This document shows positions 24,171 to 34,298 of a DNA stretch of 64,000 nt, in pieces. The notes beneath the pieces were generated by a model. The model was not told where the DNA came from. It saw only the letters and a program-made list of their open reading frames with translations, and did not search any database. How positions within the stretch are numbered: the first letter of the stretch is position 1; every line of letters starts with the position of its first letter. Made by a program: the position numbers and the translations under genes. The stretch is from Flavobacteriaceae bacterium (lineage in GTDB: Bacteria; Bacteroidota; Bacteroidia; Flavobacteriales; Flavobacteriaceae): NCBI GenBank assembly GCA_002707025.1, contig PALG01000026.1:124001-188000 (forward strand), read 5' to 3'.

Positions 24171-24684
24171 GCCCTTTATAGATCATTTCAGGCATAGGCT
24201 CCTCTTTTATGGGGTTTAAGGCACCCGTAGCAACATCAAAATCTAGATTTACCAAGGTAAAGTACGTTTCAAGCTCTTTTCGATGAATATGCTTTACTTC
24301 CGTGCCATTGCGGAGGATGATTTCTTCCAAAAAAATGGTCTTATGAAAATCTTTTTTTCTGTTCCACAATGTCAGTTTCCAAGAATCTTCCAAAACAGAA
24401 TCAGGAGCCTTGAAATACCCGCCACCGGTCTTCTCGTCTCCTTTTACTAGGCTATTTTGTGGATGCTGAATCGTTTCCCCTTTCCGATTCAAGAAAAACA
24501 ACTTTATTTGTGTGCTTCCGGAAAACTCTCCAATAATAGAGATCGAAGGCGCTTGCGCTTCAAACGTGTCCAACTTTAAAAGCTGTACTTCCGTAGCCTT
24601 GGGGATATTCAGTTGAAAGTGCTGCTCACAAGAAGTGAACAGCCCCAAAACCACGATATAAAAAATCCAGTTGTGTTTCATCAT
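24163..24684 (-). CDS. Predicted lipoprotein, function unknown
   Basis: A 173-residue protein with a lipoprotein signal (FYIVVLGLFTSC). The mature part looks beta-rich (LNIPKATEVQLLKLD, SISIIGEFSGSTQIKLFFLN), but I do not recognise a family. Its start overlaps the stop of the large membrane protein by 4 bases (ATGA), so it belongs to a three-gene unit with that protein and a GT2 glycosyltransferase. Confidence 0.75.
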   Translation of the reverse strand: MMKHNWIFYIVVLGLFTSCEQHFQLNIPKATEVQLLKLDTFEAQAPSISIIGEFSGSTQIKLFFLNRKGETIQHPQNSLVKGDEKTGGGYFKAPDSVLEDSWKLTLWNRKKDFHKTIFLEEIILRNGTEVKHIHRKELETYFTLVNLDFDVATGALNPIKEEPMPEMIYKGLN

Positions 24685-26477
24685 CGCATGATATTTCCAT
24701 AATCCGGCTGAAAGAAAATAATATCCTTTACTTTCAGATCTTGTTCGTCAATCGTTAAATTCAATGCTTCCACTTCCAACGCTTGCGTATAAAGAGGAAG
24801 CTCAAAACAAATGATATTTGGATATTTTTGATAAAAGTCAGGACTTTGTTTCATTTTTGTTGCTGCTGAAAATACCATGGTTTCAGATTTGTTCTGAAGA
24901 AAATGTTTTCCATGAATGGTTACCCTCAAGTCTTTGAGTTTTTCCTTTTCTGAAATGGCATCCTTAGTTTGGAAAGCCAATACTTTTAATGTGGCATTAT
25001 AATACACTTGAACCCCTTCATGTTCAGCAACAGGTCGTAGCTTGTGATTCTTAATCAAAAAGGTCGTCGTAAAGCTTCTCGGGGTGGGTAAGCTTTCCGA
25101 AGAATGAATGGGGATACTGTTATTAAACCGTTTGTAATAATACCTAGGAATGAATTGCCTATGGGCTCCATCCACTTTTCCCTGATAAGCTTTGGAAAGT
25201 GCCGGAATGGTTTTTTCTTCATAGTGATGGTAGGTTTCCATCAAGTATTGCCTACGGGCCAATTCATCAAAATAGGGCTTTTGAATATCCCCACTTTTCA
25301 CTTGACGGTACTGAAAATACAACTTGCTTTTCGTATCGTAAAAAAAACTATATAATATCCCCATAAAAACTAGTAAGGCAAGAACTCCTGTTATGGGAGC
25401 CACCCATATTGTTTTCTTTTTGGGGGAGGCCTTCAGGAAAAATGCCATAAAATAAGCTAACAACAAAACTGAAATCAATACCAAAAGAGCAAAAAGATTG
25501 TAAGCCTTCGGCATTCCTACCAATCCGTTGGACCCCACATATCCCAGTAAAAGGGGGGTGATGGGAAGCAATAAAATACATACTAGGAAGAGTAGCCCAT
25601 TCAAGCCTTTCAGTTTTACCCTCCTAAACCGAAAATTACTTGAGTTAAGGAATAAGAAACATGAAAAGATAAACACTGCTAGGGAGACCCAAGTAAGGTT
25701 TAGCACTAGCTGCTCTCCTAGGGTATCAAAAAATGCGTTAAAATCAATGGAGGCATCTTTCCCCAATCGTTCATTCCGTAGAGCAGTTTGCTCCCGCCTT
25801 AATCGCAAGCCTGGGGAAAGTAAGGTAACGACACTTCCAGCGACATTCAGAATAAAGAAAAGCAAAATCCCTTTATCCCATTTCTTTTGCTCCAGCCACT
25901 TAAAAAGCAGTAAGAATGCTAGGATGGCAATATTCAGCAAAAACAAGTGCTCTACCAGTCCCGTTAGGAAAACAATCAAAAGACCCAGTAACCATGTATG
26001 CGGATTCTTAAAATGATAGGGGAATCCTTTCCGTAGGGCATAGCCATAAAAACAAAAGAGCAGTCCTTCCCCAAAAGTATAGGAAAGTGAGGTGTTCAAT
26101 AAGTACGCTATTTGGTAGAAATTGATGCTATTCAGTACAAATGCTAGATAAAAAATAGTGGCCATTACAAAGTGCCATTTCTTTAATAAACCCTTAAAGA
26201 AATACCATATCGATCCAAAAAAGAATAGGTTTAAAAACAAGGTAGTGGTCACTCTATAAATATAAAACCGATGGTCATTCGTAAAGCCTTGCGCCCAACG
26301 ACCATTGAGGTAATCGAAATTGAGCTTGGCATTGGTATACCAGGTTTCATTGAAAGAATAATAATGGGCATCTACCGTTGAAGCATAGAGATAGTTACTT
26401 ACATACCCAATGATCCCTAACATGAAAATCATGATAAGAACATAACACACCGTAATCCCTATTCTCATTATTTTCAT
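24681..26477 (-). CDS. Large polytopic membrane protein, DUF6056-like
   Basis: A 598-residue protein with about ten membrane helices in the first ~390 residues and a soluble C-terminal region of ~200 residues. A large loop after the first helix contains YYSFNETWYTNAKLNFDYLNGRW, as in DUF6056 or GT-C-like membrane glycosyltransferase-type proteins. The family name is from memory and moderately certain. It lies 1 base downstream of a GT2 enzyme that makes polyprenyl-phosphate sugars, which suggests, as inference, that it uses a lipid-linked sugar on the outer face of the membrane. Confidence 0.72.
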   Translation of the reverse strand: MKIMRIGITVCYVLIMIFMLGIIGYVSNYLYASTVDAHYYSFNETWYTNAKLNFDYLNGRWAQGFTNDHRFYIYRVTTTLFLNLFFFGSIWYFFKGLLKKWHFVMATIFYLAFVLNSINFYQIAYLLNTSLSYTFGEGLLFCFYGYALRKGFPYHFKNPHTWLLGLLIVFLTGLVEHLFLLNIAILAFLLLFKWLEQKKWDKGILLFFILNVAGSVVTLLSPGLRLRREQTALRNERLGKDASIDFNAFFDTLGEQLVLNLTWVSLAVFIFSCFLFLNSSNFRFRRVKLKGLNGLLFLVCILLLPITPLLLGYVGSNGLVGMPKAYNLFALLVLISVLLLAYFMAFFLKASPKKKTIWVAPITGVLALLVFMGILYSFFYDTKSKLYFQYRQVKSGDIQKPYFDELARRQYLMETYHHYEEKTIPALSKAYQGKVDGAHRQFIPRYYYKRFNNSIPIHSSESLPTPRSFTTTFLIKNHKLRPVAEHEGVQVYYNATLKVLAFQTKDAISEKEKLKDLRVTIHGKHFLQNKSETMVFSAATKMKQSPDFYQKYPNIICFELPLYTQALEVEALNLTIDEQDLKVKDIIFFQPDYGNIMR

Positions 26478-26478
26478 G

Positions 26479-27225
26479 TTATAAAGTCCTCCAGATTTTA
26501 ATCAATTCCCAAGGCGCTTTTAAAAAATCGGTGAATTTCAATTTACTACCCCCTACTTCCTGCCAACTATTTAGAGGGATTTCCAGCAGGGATGTACCCG
26601 TTTTTTCGAGGCCCAATTGTTTTTCCATTCGGGCGATAAGTTCCACATCGAACAACCATTTGGTGAGTAACGGCTCTTGAAACAAATCAAAAACAATGGA
26701 ATGATGAATCAATTTGGCTCCACACTGCGTATCATACACAGGAAGTTTTAAAACGTTACTCACAAACGTCGCAAACACCCTTCCCAAATAATGACGATGT
26801 GCTTTTCGGTCTATCGTGGCTCCCATACGTGCCACGCGGGATCCCATTACAAAAAGCGGCATGGGGTTTCTTTTTTCTATTTCTGAAATAAAATAAGGAA
26901 TCTCGGAAAGTGGTGTCGCCAAATCGGCATCAAAATACCCTACGTATTCGTAAAGGGTTTTATTTTTTACCTGAAGTACCCCTTGCCGTATGGCGCCTGC
27001 TTTTCCTTGATTTTCCTTGAGTAGTAAAAAAGAAAACCTATCAGAAGTAGCACAAAGCTTTTCCAACATAGCGGCTGTTCCATCTGTGCTCCCATCATCC
27101 ACAAAAAGAAAATCGACAGTTTCCGAATTTTTAATAAATTCTGAAAACCGGTCCACGGGTAATCTCTTTGCTTCGTTATAACAAGGTATGATTACCAGAA
27201 TTCTCTTTGTTAACATATGTTCCAT
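26479..27225 (-). CDS. GT2 glycosyltransferase, dolichyl-phosphate glucosyltransferase-like
   Basis: A 248-residue GT-A enzyme: VIIPCYNEAKRLP at the N-terminus, DFLFVDDGSTDGT (metal/nucleotide site), YVGYFDADLATPLSEIP, and the DTQCGAKLI segment typical of polyprenyl-phosphate glycosyltransferases of the ALG5 type. It has no obvious membrane helices. It likely loads a sugar on undecaprenyl phosphate for the adjoining membrane protein. The alternative start at 27216 is equally possible. Confidence 0.88.
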   Translation of the reverse strand: MEHMLTKRILVIIPCYNEAKRLPVDRFSEFIKNSETVDFLFVDDGSTDGTAAMLEKLCATSDRFSFLLLKENQGKAGAIRQGVLQVKNKTLYEYVGYFDADLATPLSEIPYFISEIEKRNPMPLFVMGSRVARMGATIDRKAHRHYLGRVFATFVSNVLKLPVYDTQCGAKLIHHSIVFDLFQEPLLTKWLFDVELIARMEKQLGLEKTGTSLLEIPLNSWQEVGGSKLKFTDFLKAPWELIKIWRTL

Positions 27226-27294
27226 AAAGCGACTCCCTTACGGCAAAGGAACTAAATAATGGAATAGAAAAAAATTTTTGTTTAAAATATTCTT

Positions 27295-28158
27295 TTAGGA
27301 AATCCCCAGCTTCGCATGCGTTTTGGTAATGGCCTTTTCATTTTTTTGATCGATCCAATCCTGCCCTTTCCAGCGGCGCATGACATTGTCGAAGTGGCGC
27401 ATAACCAATATATTATATAAGGCCTTCCCTAAGTTTTTAGGATTTCGTGCAATGGCACGTAAACTCATGGAGAATCCGGGAGTGAGGTAGCGCATATAAT
27501 GCCAGTAGCCTTCGGGCATGTAGAGTACTTGCCCATGTTCTAAATTCCCTATATAACCTTCCGCTTTTTTAAGGGCGGGCCACTTTTCGTAATCGGGATC
27601 GGCAAAATTGATGTCCTCTCTAGTAATGAGGGAATGCGGAATTTTATAGAGGTAATCGTTTTGTTTTTGGTCGAATAAAATAACTTGTTTTTTTCCGTGG
27701 AAATGAAAGTGGAAAATATTGGCCAGATCAATATCGTAATGCATGAAGGTGTAGCTATCCTCTCCACCAAAAAATAACATGGGAAGTCCTTTCATAAGCT
27801 TCAGTCCAAAATCGGGATAGGTAAAATCTTGCTGAAGCTGAGGGACTTCCTTCAGAATATTCCATAGGAAAATGCGATAGCGGGTGGGTTCTTTTTTCAG
27901 CAACTCGATGTAGTCTGCCATTTTCATTTTGGCATGAGGCTCGTTGAACCCATCTTTATAATCCACGGGCCTATCGTCGTACAAAGGCACTTCCTTATCT
28001 CCTGCCACTTCCTTCATATAGTCCAGGTTCCATTTTTCAAAAGCCGGCCAATCTTCAATAAAGCGCTCAATAATCAATGGTTTTTGAGGCTTGAAATAAT
28101 TTTTCAGAAAGTCTTCTTTGGAAATGGTGGTTACTCGGTCTATCTGTGCTAACTTCAT
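27295..28158 (-). CDS. Cupin-like/JmjC-type Fe(II) oxygenase
   Basis: A 287-residue protein with a Cupin_8/JmjC domain. The metal triad is visible: His140 and Asp142 in FMHYDIDLAN and His220 in MPEGYWHYMRYL. Such enzymes hydroxylate protein side chains or small molecules using Fe(II) and 2-oxoglutarate. The substrate is unknown. It lies alone, divergent from glpD, and its C-terminal ~50 residues are basic and helical. Confidence 0.86.
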   Translation of the reverse strand: MKLAQIDRVTTISKEDFLKNYFKPQKPLIIERFIEDWPAFEKWNLDYMKEVAGDKEVPLYDDRPVDYKDGFNEPHAKMKMADYIELLKKEPTRYRIFLWNILKEVPQLQQDFTYPDFGLKLMKGLPMLFFGGEDSYTFMHYDIDLANIFHFHFHGKKQVILFDQKQNDYLYKIPHSLITREDINFADPDYEKWPALKKAEGYIGNLEHGQVLYMPEGYWHYMRYLTPGFSMSLRAIARNPKNLGKALYNILVMRHFDNVMRRWKGQDWIDQKNEKAITKTHAKLGIS

Positions 28159-28294
28159 GGTACAAAGGAAAAGGTAAAATTACGAAACTTTCCTTAACGA
28201 TTTCTTAAAATACCATAAGATGATTCTATAGGTGCATTGGAAACCATCCTTGTCATTTCAAAAGTAGTTTTAACGACAACCATAATAATTGCGA

Positions 28295-28325
28295 TTTGAT
28301 TTTCCATCATTTTATAGTACCTTCA
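28295..28325 (+). promoter_or_regulatory. Possible glpD promoter
   Basis: TTTG (28295-28298), 19 bases, then TACCTTCA (28318-28325), a near match to TAnnTTTG. The rest of the 207-base gap between the cupin gene and glpD shows nothing else I can support. Confidence 0.35.
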
Positions 28326-28365
28326 ATGAGAATTTCAACCAACGTCTTTTCAGAAACACATTTCA

Positions 28366-29931
28366 TTGATACAACGAGAAAAACTAATCTCCCAACTTGA
28401 AAATACAAAAGATTGGGACGTAATCATCATTGGCGGTGGCGCCAGCGGCTTGGGAATTGCCGTAGATGCTGCTTCCAGGGGATTTAAAACCGTACTGTTT
28501 GAAAAGTACGATTTTGCCAAAGGTACTTCCAGTAAAAGCACTAAATTACTGCATGGTGGAGTTCGCTATCTAGCCCAGGGTGACGTAAAATTGGTGATTG
28601 AAGCTTTGGAAGAGCGCGGCCGACTCAAAAAAAATGCGAAACACCTTTTCAAAAAACAGGAATTCATCATTCCCAATTACCGTTGGTGGAAAGGGCCCTA
28701 CTATTTAATTGGGCTAAAACTGTACGATTGGCTGTCCAAACGCTTAAGCCTTGGGGCTTCTAAATTTGTAGGGAAAAAGAAGGTTCGTGCGGCTTTACCC
28801 ACCCTTAAAACCGAACATCTTGCCAACGGGGTGTCTTATTTTGATGGACAATTTGATGATGCGCGCTTGGCATTAAATTTGGCGCAAACCGCTCTAGAGC
28901 AAGGTGCGCTTGCTATCAATTATATGAATGTTACATCTTTTGAAAAAGGACAAGACCATCTTATTCAAAGTGTTTTGGTGGAAGATGTGGAAACCCAAAA
29001 GAGGTATTCCGTAAAAGGAAAAGCCATTATTAATGCAACAGGAATCTTTACCGACTCCATTCTGAAGAAATTCAATCCCAATCATAAAAAAATGGTAGTC
29101 CCCAGTCAAGGAATTCACTTAATGGTGGACGGCTCTTTTCTACAGAGCAAGAAGGCGATCATGATCCCCAAAACCTCCGATGGTCGAGTGCTCTTTATCA
29201 TTCCGTGGCACGATAAGGTGATTGCGGGAACTACCGACACCCTCATTAAAAAACCTAAGATTGAGCCCACGCCTTTACATGAAGAAGTGGATTTTATCCT
29301 AGAAACCATGAATCAGTATTTGGAAAAAAAAGCCACCCGAGAAGATGTGCTTTCCGTATTTAGTGGCCTTCGCCCTTTGGCCAAACCAAAAAAAGAAGAA
29401 ACCAGTACCAAGGAAGTCTCTAGGAGCCATAAAATTATTGTAGATGAAAATTTGATCAGCATTATTGGGGGCAAATGGACGACCTATCGAAAAATGGCCG
29501 AGGACGTGGTAGACGAAGTAATTCGTTCGTTTCAATTTGAGAAAGTACCCGTAAAAACCACAAAACTTTCCATTCATGGGAATATTTCAGAAAAAATGAG
29601 CGCTCCCGATCATGAATATTTCTACGGAAGTGATTTATCAGATTTCAAGAAACTTGAAGCCTCAAATCCTGCTTTTCAGAAAAAAATTCATCCAAAATAC
29701 CCTTACACAAATGCTCAAGTAGTTTGGAGTGTTCGAAATGAAATGGCTCGCACGGTGGAAGATTTTCTCTCCCGAAGAATCCGGCTGCTATTATTGGATG
29801 CAAAAGCGGCCAAGGAAGCGGCTCCACAAGTGGCGCGTCTCATAGCGCAAGAACTGAAAAGGGATAAGGAATGGGAAACACAACAAATAGAAGCTTTTCA
29901 AAAGCTTTCAGAAAAGTATATCTTACAATAA
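28366..29931 (+). CDS. glpD: Glycerol-3-phosphate dehydrogenase (FAD)
   Basis: A 521-residue membrane-associated flavoenzyme oxidising glycerol-3-phosphate to dihydroxyacetone phosphate and feeding electrons to quinone. It has the FAD loop IIIGGGASGLGIAVDAASRG, the conserved KGTSSKSTKLLHGGVRYL, and the C-terminal domain with WSVRNEMARTVEDFLSRR. The frame starts with TTG at 28366; no ATG lies in a better place. It is first in glpD-glpK-glpF, with 9 bases to the glpK ATG. Confidence 0.96.
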   Translation: MIQREKLISQLENTKDWDVIIIGGGASGLGIAVDAASRGFKTVLFEKYDFAKGTSSKSTKLLHGGVRYLAQGDVKLVIEALEERGRLKKNAKHLFKKQEFIIPNYRWWKGPYYLIGLKLYDWLSKRLSLGASKFVGKKKVRAALPTLKTEHLANGVSYFDGQFDDARLALNLAQTALEQGALAINYMNVTSFEKGQDHLIQSVLVEDVETQKRYSVKGKAIINATGIFTDSILKKFNPNHKKMVVPSQGIHLMVDGSFLQSKKAIMIPKTSDGRVLFIIPWHDKVIAGTTDTLIKKPKIEPTPLHEEVDFILETMNQYLEKKATREDVLSVFSGLRPLAKPKKEETSTKEVSRSHKIIVDENLISIIGGKWTTYRKMAEDVVDEVIRSFQFEKVPVKTTKLSIHGNISEKMSAPDHEYFYGSDLSDFKKLEASNPAFQKKIHPKYPYTNAQVVWSVRNEMARTVEDFLSRRIRLLLLDAKAAKEAAPQVARLIAQELKRDKEWETQQIEAFQKLSEKYILQ

Positions 29932-29940
29932 AAATTGCGT

Positions 29941-31431
29941 ATGGACTCTTACATTTTATCGATAGACCAAGGAACTACTTCCTCTAGAGCAATTCTGTTT
30001 AATACATCTGCAAAAATAAATGGTTTGGGGCAACAAGATTTTCCTCAAATCTTTCCAGAACCCGGATGGGTAGAACACGACGCCAATGCCATTTGGAAAT
30101 CGCAGTGGAGTGCTATAGAGAGAGCCATTGAAGATGGAGGTATTACGCATGATTCCATAGCAGCCATTGGAATTACCAACCAAAGGGAAACGACCCTTCT
30201 TTGGGATAAAAACACTGGAGCACCTATTTATCACGCTATTGTTTGGCAAGACAGGCGAACCGCAAAATATTGTGATTCTTTGAGAAATGACGGTCATATT
30301 GAGACTTTTAAAAAGAAAACCGGGCTGGTGATAGATGCCTATTTTTCAGGGACCAAAATAAAATGGATTTTGGATCATGTGGAAGGCGCCCGTGAAAAAG
30401 CGGAGCAGGGAAGTCTCTGCTTTGGAACGATTGATTCTTGGATGGTTTGGAAATTAACCGGCGGAAAGCATTTTGTGACCGATGTGAGCAATGCTAGTAG
30501 GACTTTAATTTTTAATATCCACACCTTGGAATGGGACGAAGAATTACTGAAAATTTTATCTATTCCGAAAGAAATATTGCCTAAAGTAGTTTCCAGCAGT
30601 GAAGTGATTGGACATACTAAAAAAGGCCTGTTTGATGTGGAAATCCCAATTGCCGGAATTGCAGGAGACCAACAAGCCGCTTTGTTTGGGCAGCAATGTA
30701 CCAAAAAAGGGATGTTGAAAAACACCTATGGTACGGGTTGCTTTTTGTTAATGAATACCGGTCAAAAGCCCGTGTATTCTGAAAACAATTTATTAACTAC
30801 GATTGCTTGGAAAATAGGTAATGAAGTCACCTATGCTTTGGAAGGTAGTGTCTTTGTGGGAGGAGCTGCCGTACAATGGATTCGGGATGGTTTGGGACTT
30901 ATTGAAGATGCTTCAGAAATTGAAGATCTGGCAACCAGTGTTAAGGATAATGGGGATGTTTATTTTGTCCCCGCACTCGCAGGGCTAGGAGCTCCGTATT
31001 GGGATAGTTATGCGCGCGGAACCATTGTAGGGATCACCAGAGGAACTACAAAAGCGCATTTGGCAAGGGCCGCCTTGGAAGGAATTGCTTACCAAGTACA
31101 CGATATTGTAAGAGCAATGGAAGCCGATGCCAAAACCAAAGGGAGTGAACTTCGGGTAGACGGAGGAGCCACGGCCAATAACTTTTTGCTACAATTCCAA
31201 AGTGATATTTTCGAATTTCCAGTAGTTCGTCCCAAACAATTAGAGAGCACCGCATTAGGAGCCGCTTATTTGGCGGGATTGGCAGTTGGCTATTGGAAGA
31301 ATTTGGAGAGCTTACAAAATCAATGGAATAAAGATCGCGTTTTTACTCCTGAAATGTCTTCAGAAAAAACCAAAACCTTACTTTTAAAGTGGCGTCGCGC
31401 CGTACACCGAAGTCAGAATTGGGTAGAATAA
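29941..31431 (+). CDS. glpK: Glycerol kinase
   Basis: A 496-residue FGGY-family kinase that phosphorylates glycerol at the sn-3 position. Motifs include [56 protein letters not shown] and [15 protein letters not shown]. The start is ATG at 29941; an in-frame TTG at 29935 is less likely. It is flanked by glpD and glpF. Confidence 0.97.
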   Translation: MDSYILSIDQGTTSSRAILFNTSAKINGLGQQDFPQIFPEPGWVEHDANAIWKSQWSAIERAIEDGGITHDSIAAIGITNQRETTLLWDKNTGAPIYHAIVWQDRRTAKYCDSLRNDGHIETFKKKTGLVIDAYFSGTKIKWILDHVEGAREKAEQGSLCFGTIDSWMVWKLTGGKHFVTDVSNASRTLIFNIHTLEWDEELLKILSIPKEILPKVVSSSEVIGHTKKGLFDVEIPIAGIAGDQQAALFGQQCTKKGMLKNTYGTGCFLLMNTGQKPVYSENNLLTTIAWKIGNEVTYALEGSVFVGGAAVQWIRDGLGLIEDASEIEDLATSVKDNGDVYFVPALAGLGAPYWDSYARGTIVGITRGTTKAHLARAALEGIAYQVHDIVRAMEADAKTKGSELRVDGGATANNFLLQFQSDIFEFPVVRPKQLESTALGAAYLAGLAVGYWKNLESLQNQWNKDRVFTPEMSSEKTKTLLLKWRRAVHRSQNWVE

Positions 31432-31446
31432 CTTAAAGAAAAAACT

Positions 31447-32181
31447 ATGACTCCTTTTATTGCTGAAATTATAGGCACTTTTATTCTCATGCTGCTAGGA
31501 AACGGCGTCGTTGCCAATGTATTATTAAACGAAACCAAAGGGAATAACTCTGGGTGGATTGTGATAACTACCGCTTGGGGATTGGCAGTATATGTGGCAG
31601 TTTTAATTGCAGGACCTGTAAGTGGTGCCCATATCAATCCTGCGGTAACTTTATCTCTAGCCATTGCAGGGCTTTTTGAATGGTCCCAAGTGCCCCTATA
31701 TATTTTGGCACAATTTATTGGTGCCATGTTGGGAGCTTTATGTGTATACCTGTTTCATAAAAAACACTATGATATTACAGAAGATGTTCCCACTGTGAGG
31801 GCTACTTTTTGCAACACCCCAGCCATTGAAAATACTGTTTCCAATCTTTTCTCTGAAATTGTTGGGACCTTTGTGCTCTTACTGGCTGTTTTCTACATCG
31901 CTGGGCCCGAGTTTGTATCCGAGAATGGAGAAACAGCTATTATAGGATTGGGATCGTTAGGAGCGCTCCCAGTAGCTTTGGTGGTTTGGTCCATTGGACT
32001 TTCATTGGGGGGCACTACAGGATATGCGATAAACCCTGCTAGGGATTTAGGACCACGAATGGTGTATGCCCTGCTCCCAATAAAAAATAAAAATGCCAAC
32101 TGGAAGTATTCATGGATTCCCGTTATAGGTCCTTTAGCAGGAGGTGCCTTGGCAGCGATATTGTATCTTCAGTTTAGTTGA
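31447..32181 (+). CDS. glpF: Glycerol facilitator (MIP family)
   Basis: A 244-residue channel with six helices and the two NPA boxes (AHINPAVTLS and YAINPARDLGPR). The Asp after the second NPA box is the mark of glycerol facilitators rather than water-only aquaporins. It lets glycerol enter before GlpK traps it. It is last in the operon and is followed by a bidirectional terminator. Confidence 0.95.
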   Translation: MTPFIAEIIGTFILMLLGNGVVANVLLNETKGNNSGWIVITTAWGLAVYVAVLIAGPVSGAHINPAVTLSLAIAGLFEWSQVPLYILAQFIGAMLGALCVYLFHKKHYDITEDVPTVRATFCNTPAIENTVSNLFSEIVGTFVLLLAVFYIAGPEFVSENGETAIIGLGSLGALPVALVVWSIGLSLGGTTGYAINPARDLGPRMVYALLPIKNKNANWKYSWIPVIGPLAGGALAAILYLQFS

Positions 32182-32192
32182 TCTAACTAAAA

Positions 32193-32226
32193 ATAAAAAA
32201 GCCCAAACAATGTTTGGGCTTTTCCA
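32193..32226. terminator. Bidirectional terminator between glpF and atpC
   Basis: AAAAGCCCAAACA and TGTTTGGGCTTTT pair almost fully, with A and T runs on either side. It serves both converging operons. Confidence 0.92.
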
Positions 32227-32247
32227 ATAATCTAATCGTAAAATAAA

Positions 32248-32523
32248 TTAGTCTGCTAAGACTATAACCTTATTATCGTTCATTTGTACTGTACCACTCG
32301 TAATTTGAAGTTCCCATTTGCCATTCACTTGTGAAAACTTTTTTTCAAAGCCTTCAGCAATGGTAGGGTTTCCATCAAATTTCACCTTTCCTTCCCCTAA
32401 TAGGGAAACTATAGCGGCGTGATTATCCAACATTTGGAACTCCCCATTTACTCCGGGCACTGTAACGCTGTTTACTTCGCCACTTACTAAGGATGCTTCT
32501 GGTGTTACTATTTCTAAGTACAT
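32248..32523 (-). CDS. atpC: ATP synthase F1 epsilon subunit (short form)
   Basis: A 91-residue protein with the epsilon beta-sandwich only (LEIVTPEASLVSGEVNSVTVPGVNGEFQML ... LGEGKVKF). The C-terminal helical hairpin that inhibits the enzyme in E. coli is absent, as usual in this phylum. It follows atpD by 83 bases that contain a hairpin (32555-32581). Other ATP synthase genes are not in the window. Confidence 0.95.
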   Translation of the reverse strand: MYLEIVTPEASLVSGEVNSVTVPGVNGEFQMLDNHAAIVSLLGEGKVKFDGNPTIAEGFEKKFSQVNGKWELQITSGTVQMNDNKVIVLAD

Positions 32524-32554
32524 ATATTTAGTATTGAGCTATGAGTGGTGAGTA

Positions 32555-32581
32555 GTTAGTTATGTTCCCTGAACAACTAAC
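32555..32581 (-). promoter_or_regulatory. Hairpin in the atpD-atpC gap
   Basis: GTTAGTT/AACTAAC (7 bp) with an inner GTTC/GAAC (4 bp) and a CCT loop; two unpaired bases lie in between. No U tract follows on either strand. It may modulate the beta:epsilon ratio through processing. Confidence 0.4.
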
Positions 32582-32606
32582 CTCTCGGGCCTTCTCACAA
32601 CTAATT

Positions 32607-34115
<1,509 letters not shown>

Positions 34116-34173
34116 CTAAGTGTTTATTTTTTAGAACAATTAGGGCTAAAAAAAAGCCCCTTAAAAATCGGTG

Positions 34174-34205
34174 CAAAGATATGTTTTTCTGAATTAAAAA
34201 TACAA
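34174..34205 (-). promoter_or_regulatory. Promoter of atpD-atpC
   Basis: TTG (34203-34205), a 21-base spacer and TATCTTTG (34174-34181) on the minus strand. The leader of ~55 bases has a small GGGCT/AGCCC hairpin (about 34144-34161). Confidence 0.7.
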
Positions 34206-34240
34206 CGTAAAAAAGGAATTTTTTCTTTCCAGAAAATCAT

Positions 34241-34276
34241 AAAAAAATCCCTTTTGGATTTCACTCCAAAAGGGAT
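34241..34276 (-). terminator. Intrinsic terminator after the SGNH lipoprotein gene
   Basis: ATCCCTTTTGGA and TCCAAAAGGGAT pair over 12 bp around a 6-base loop and, on the minus strand, are followed by seven T residues. Confidence 0.92.
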
Positions 34277-34298
34277 CTTATTTATTTACATAAATTTT

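Noticed and set aside
25528-26016. Plus-strand frame of 162 codons inside the large membrane protein
   Set aside because: Antisense shadow; Lys/Ser-rich translation typical of the complement of hydrophobic codons.
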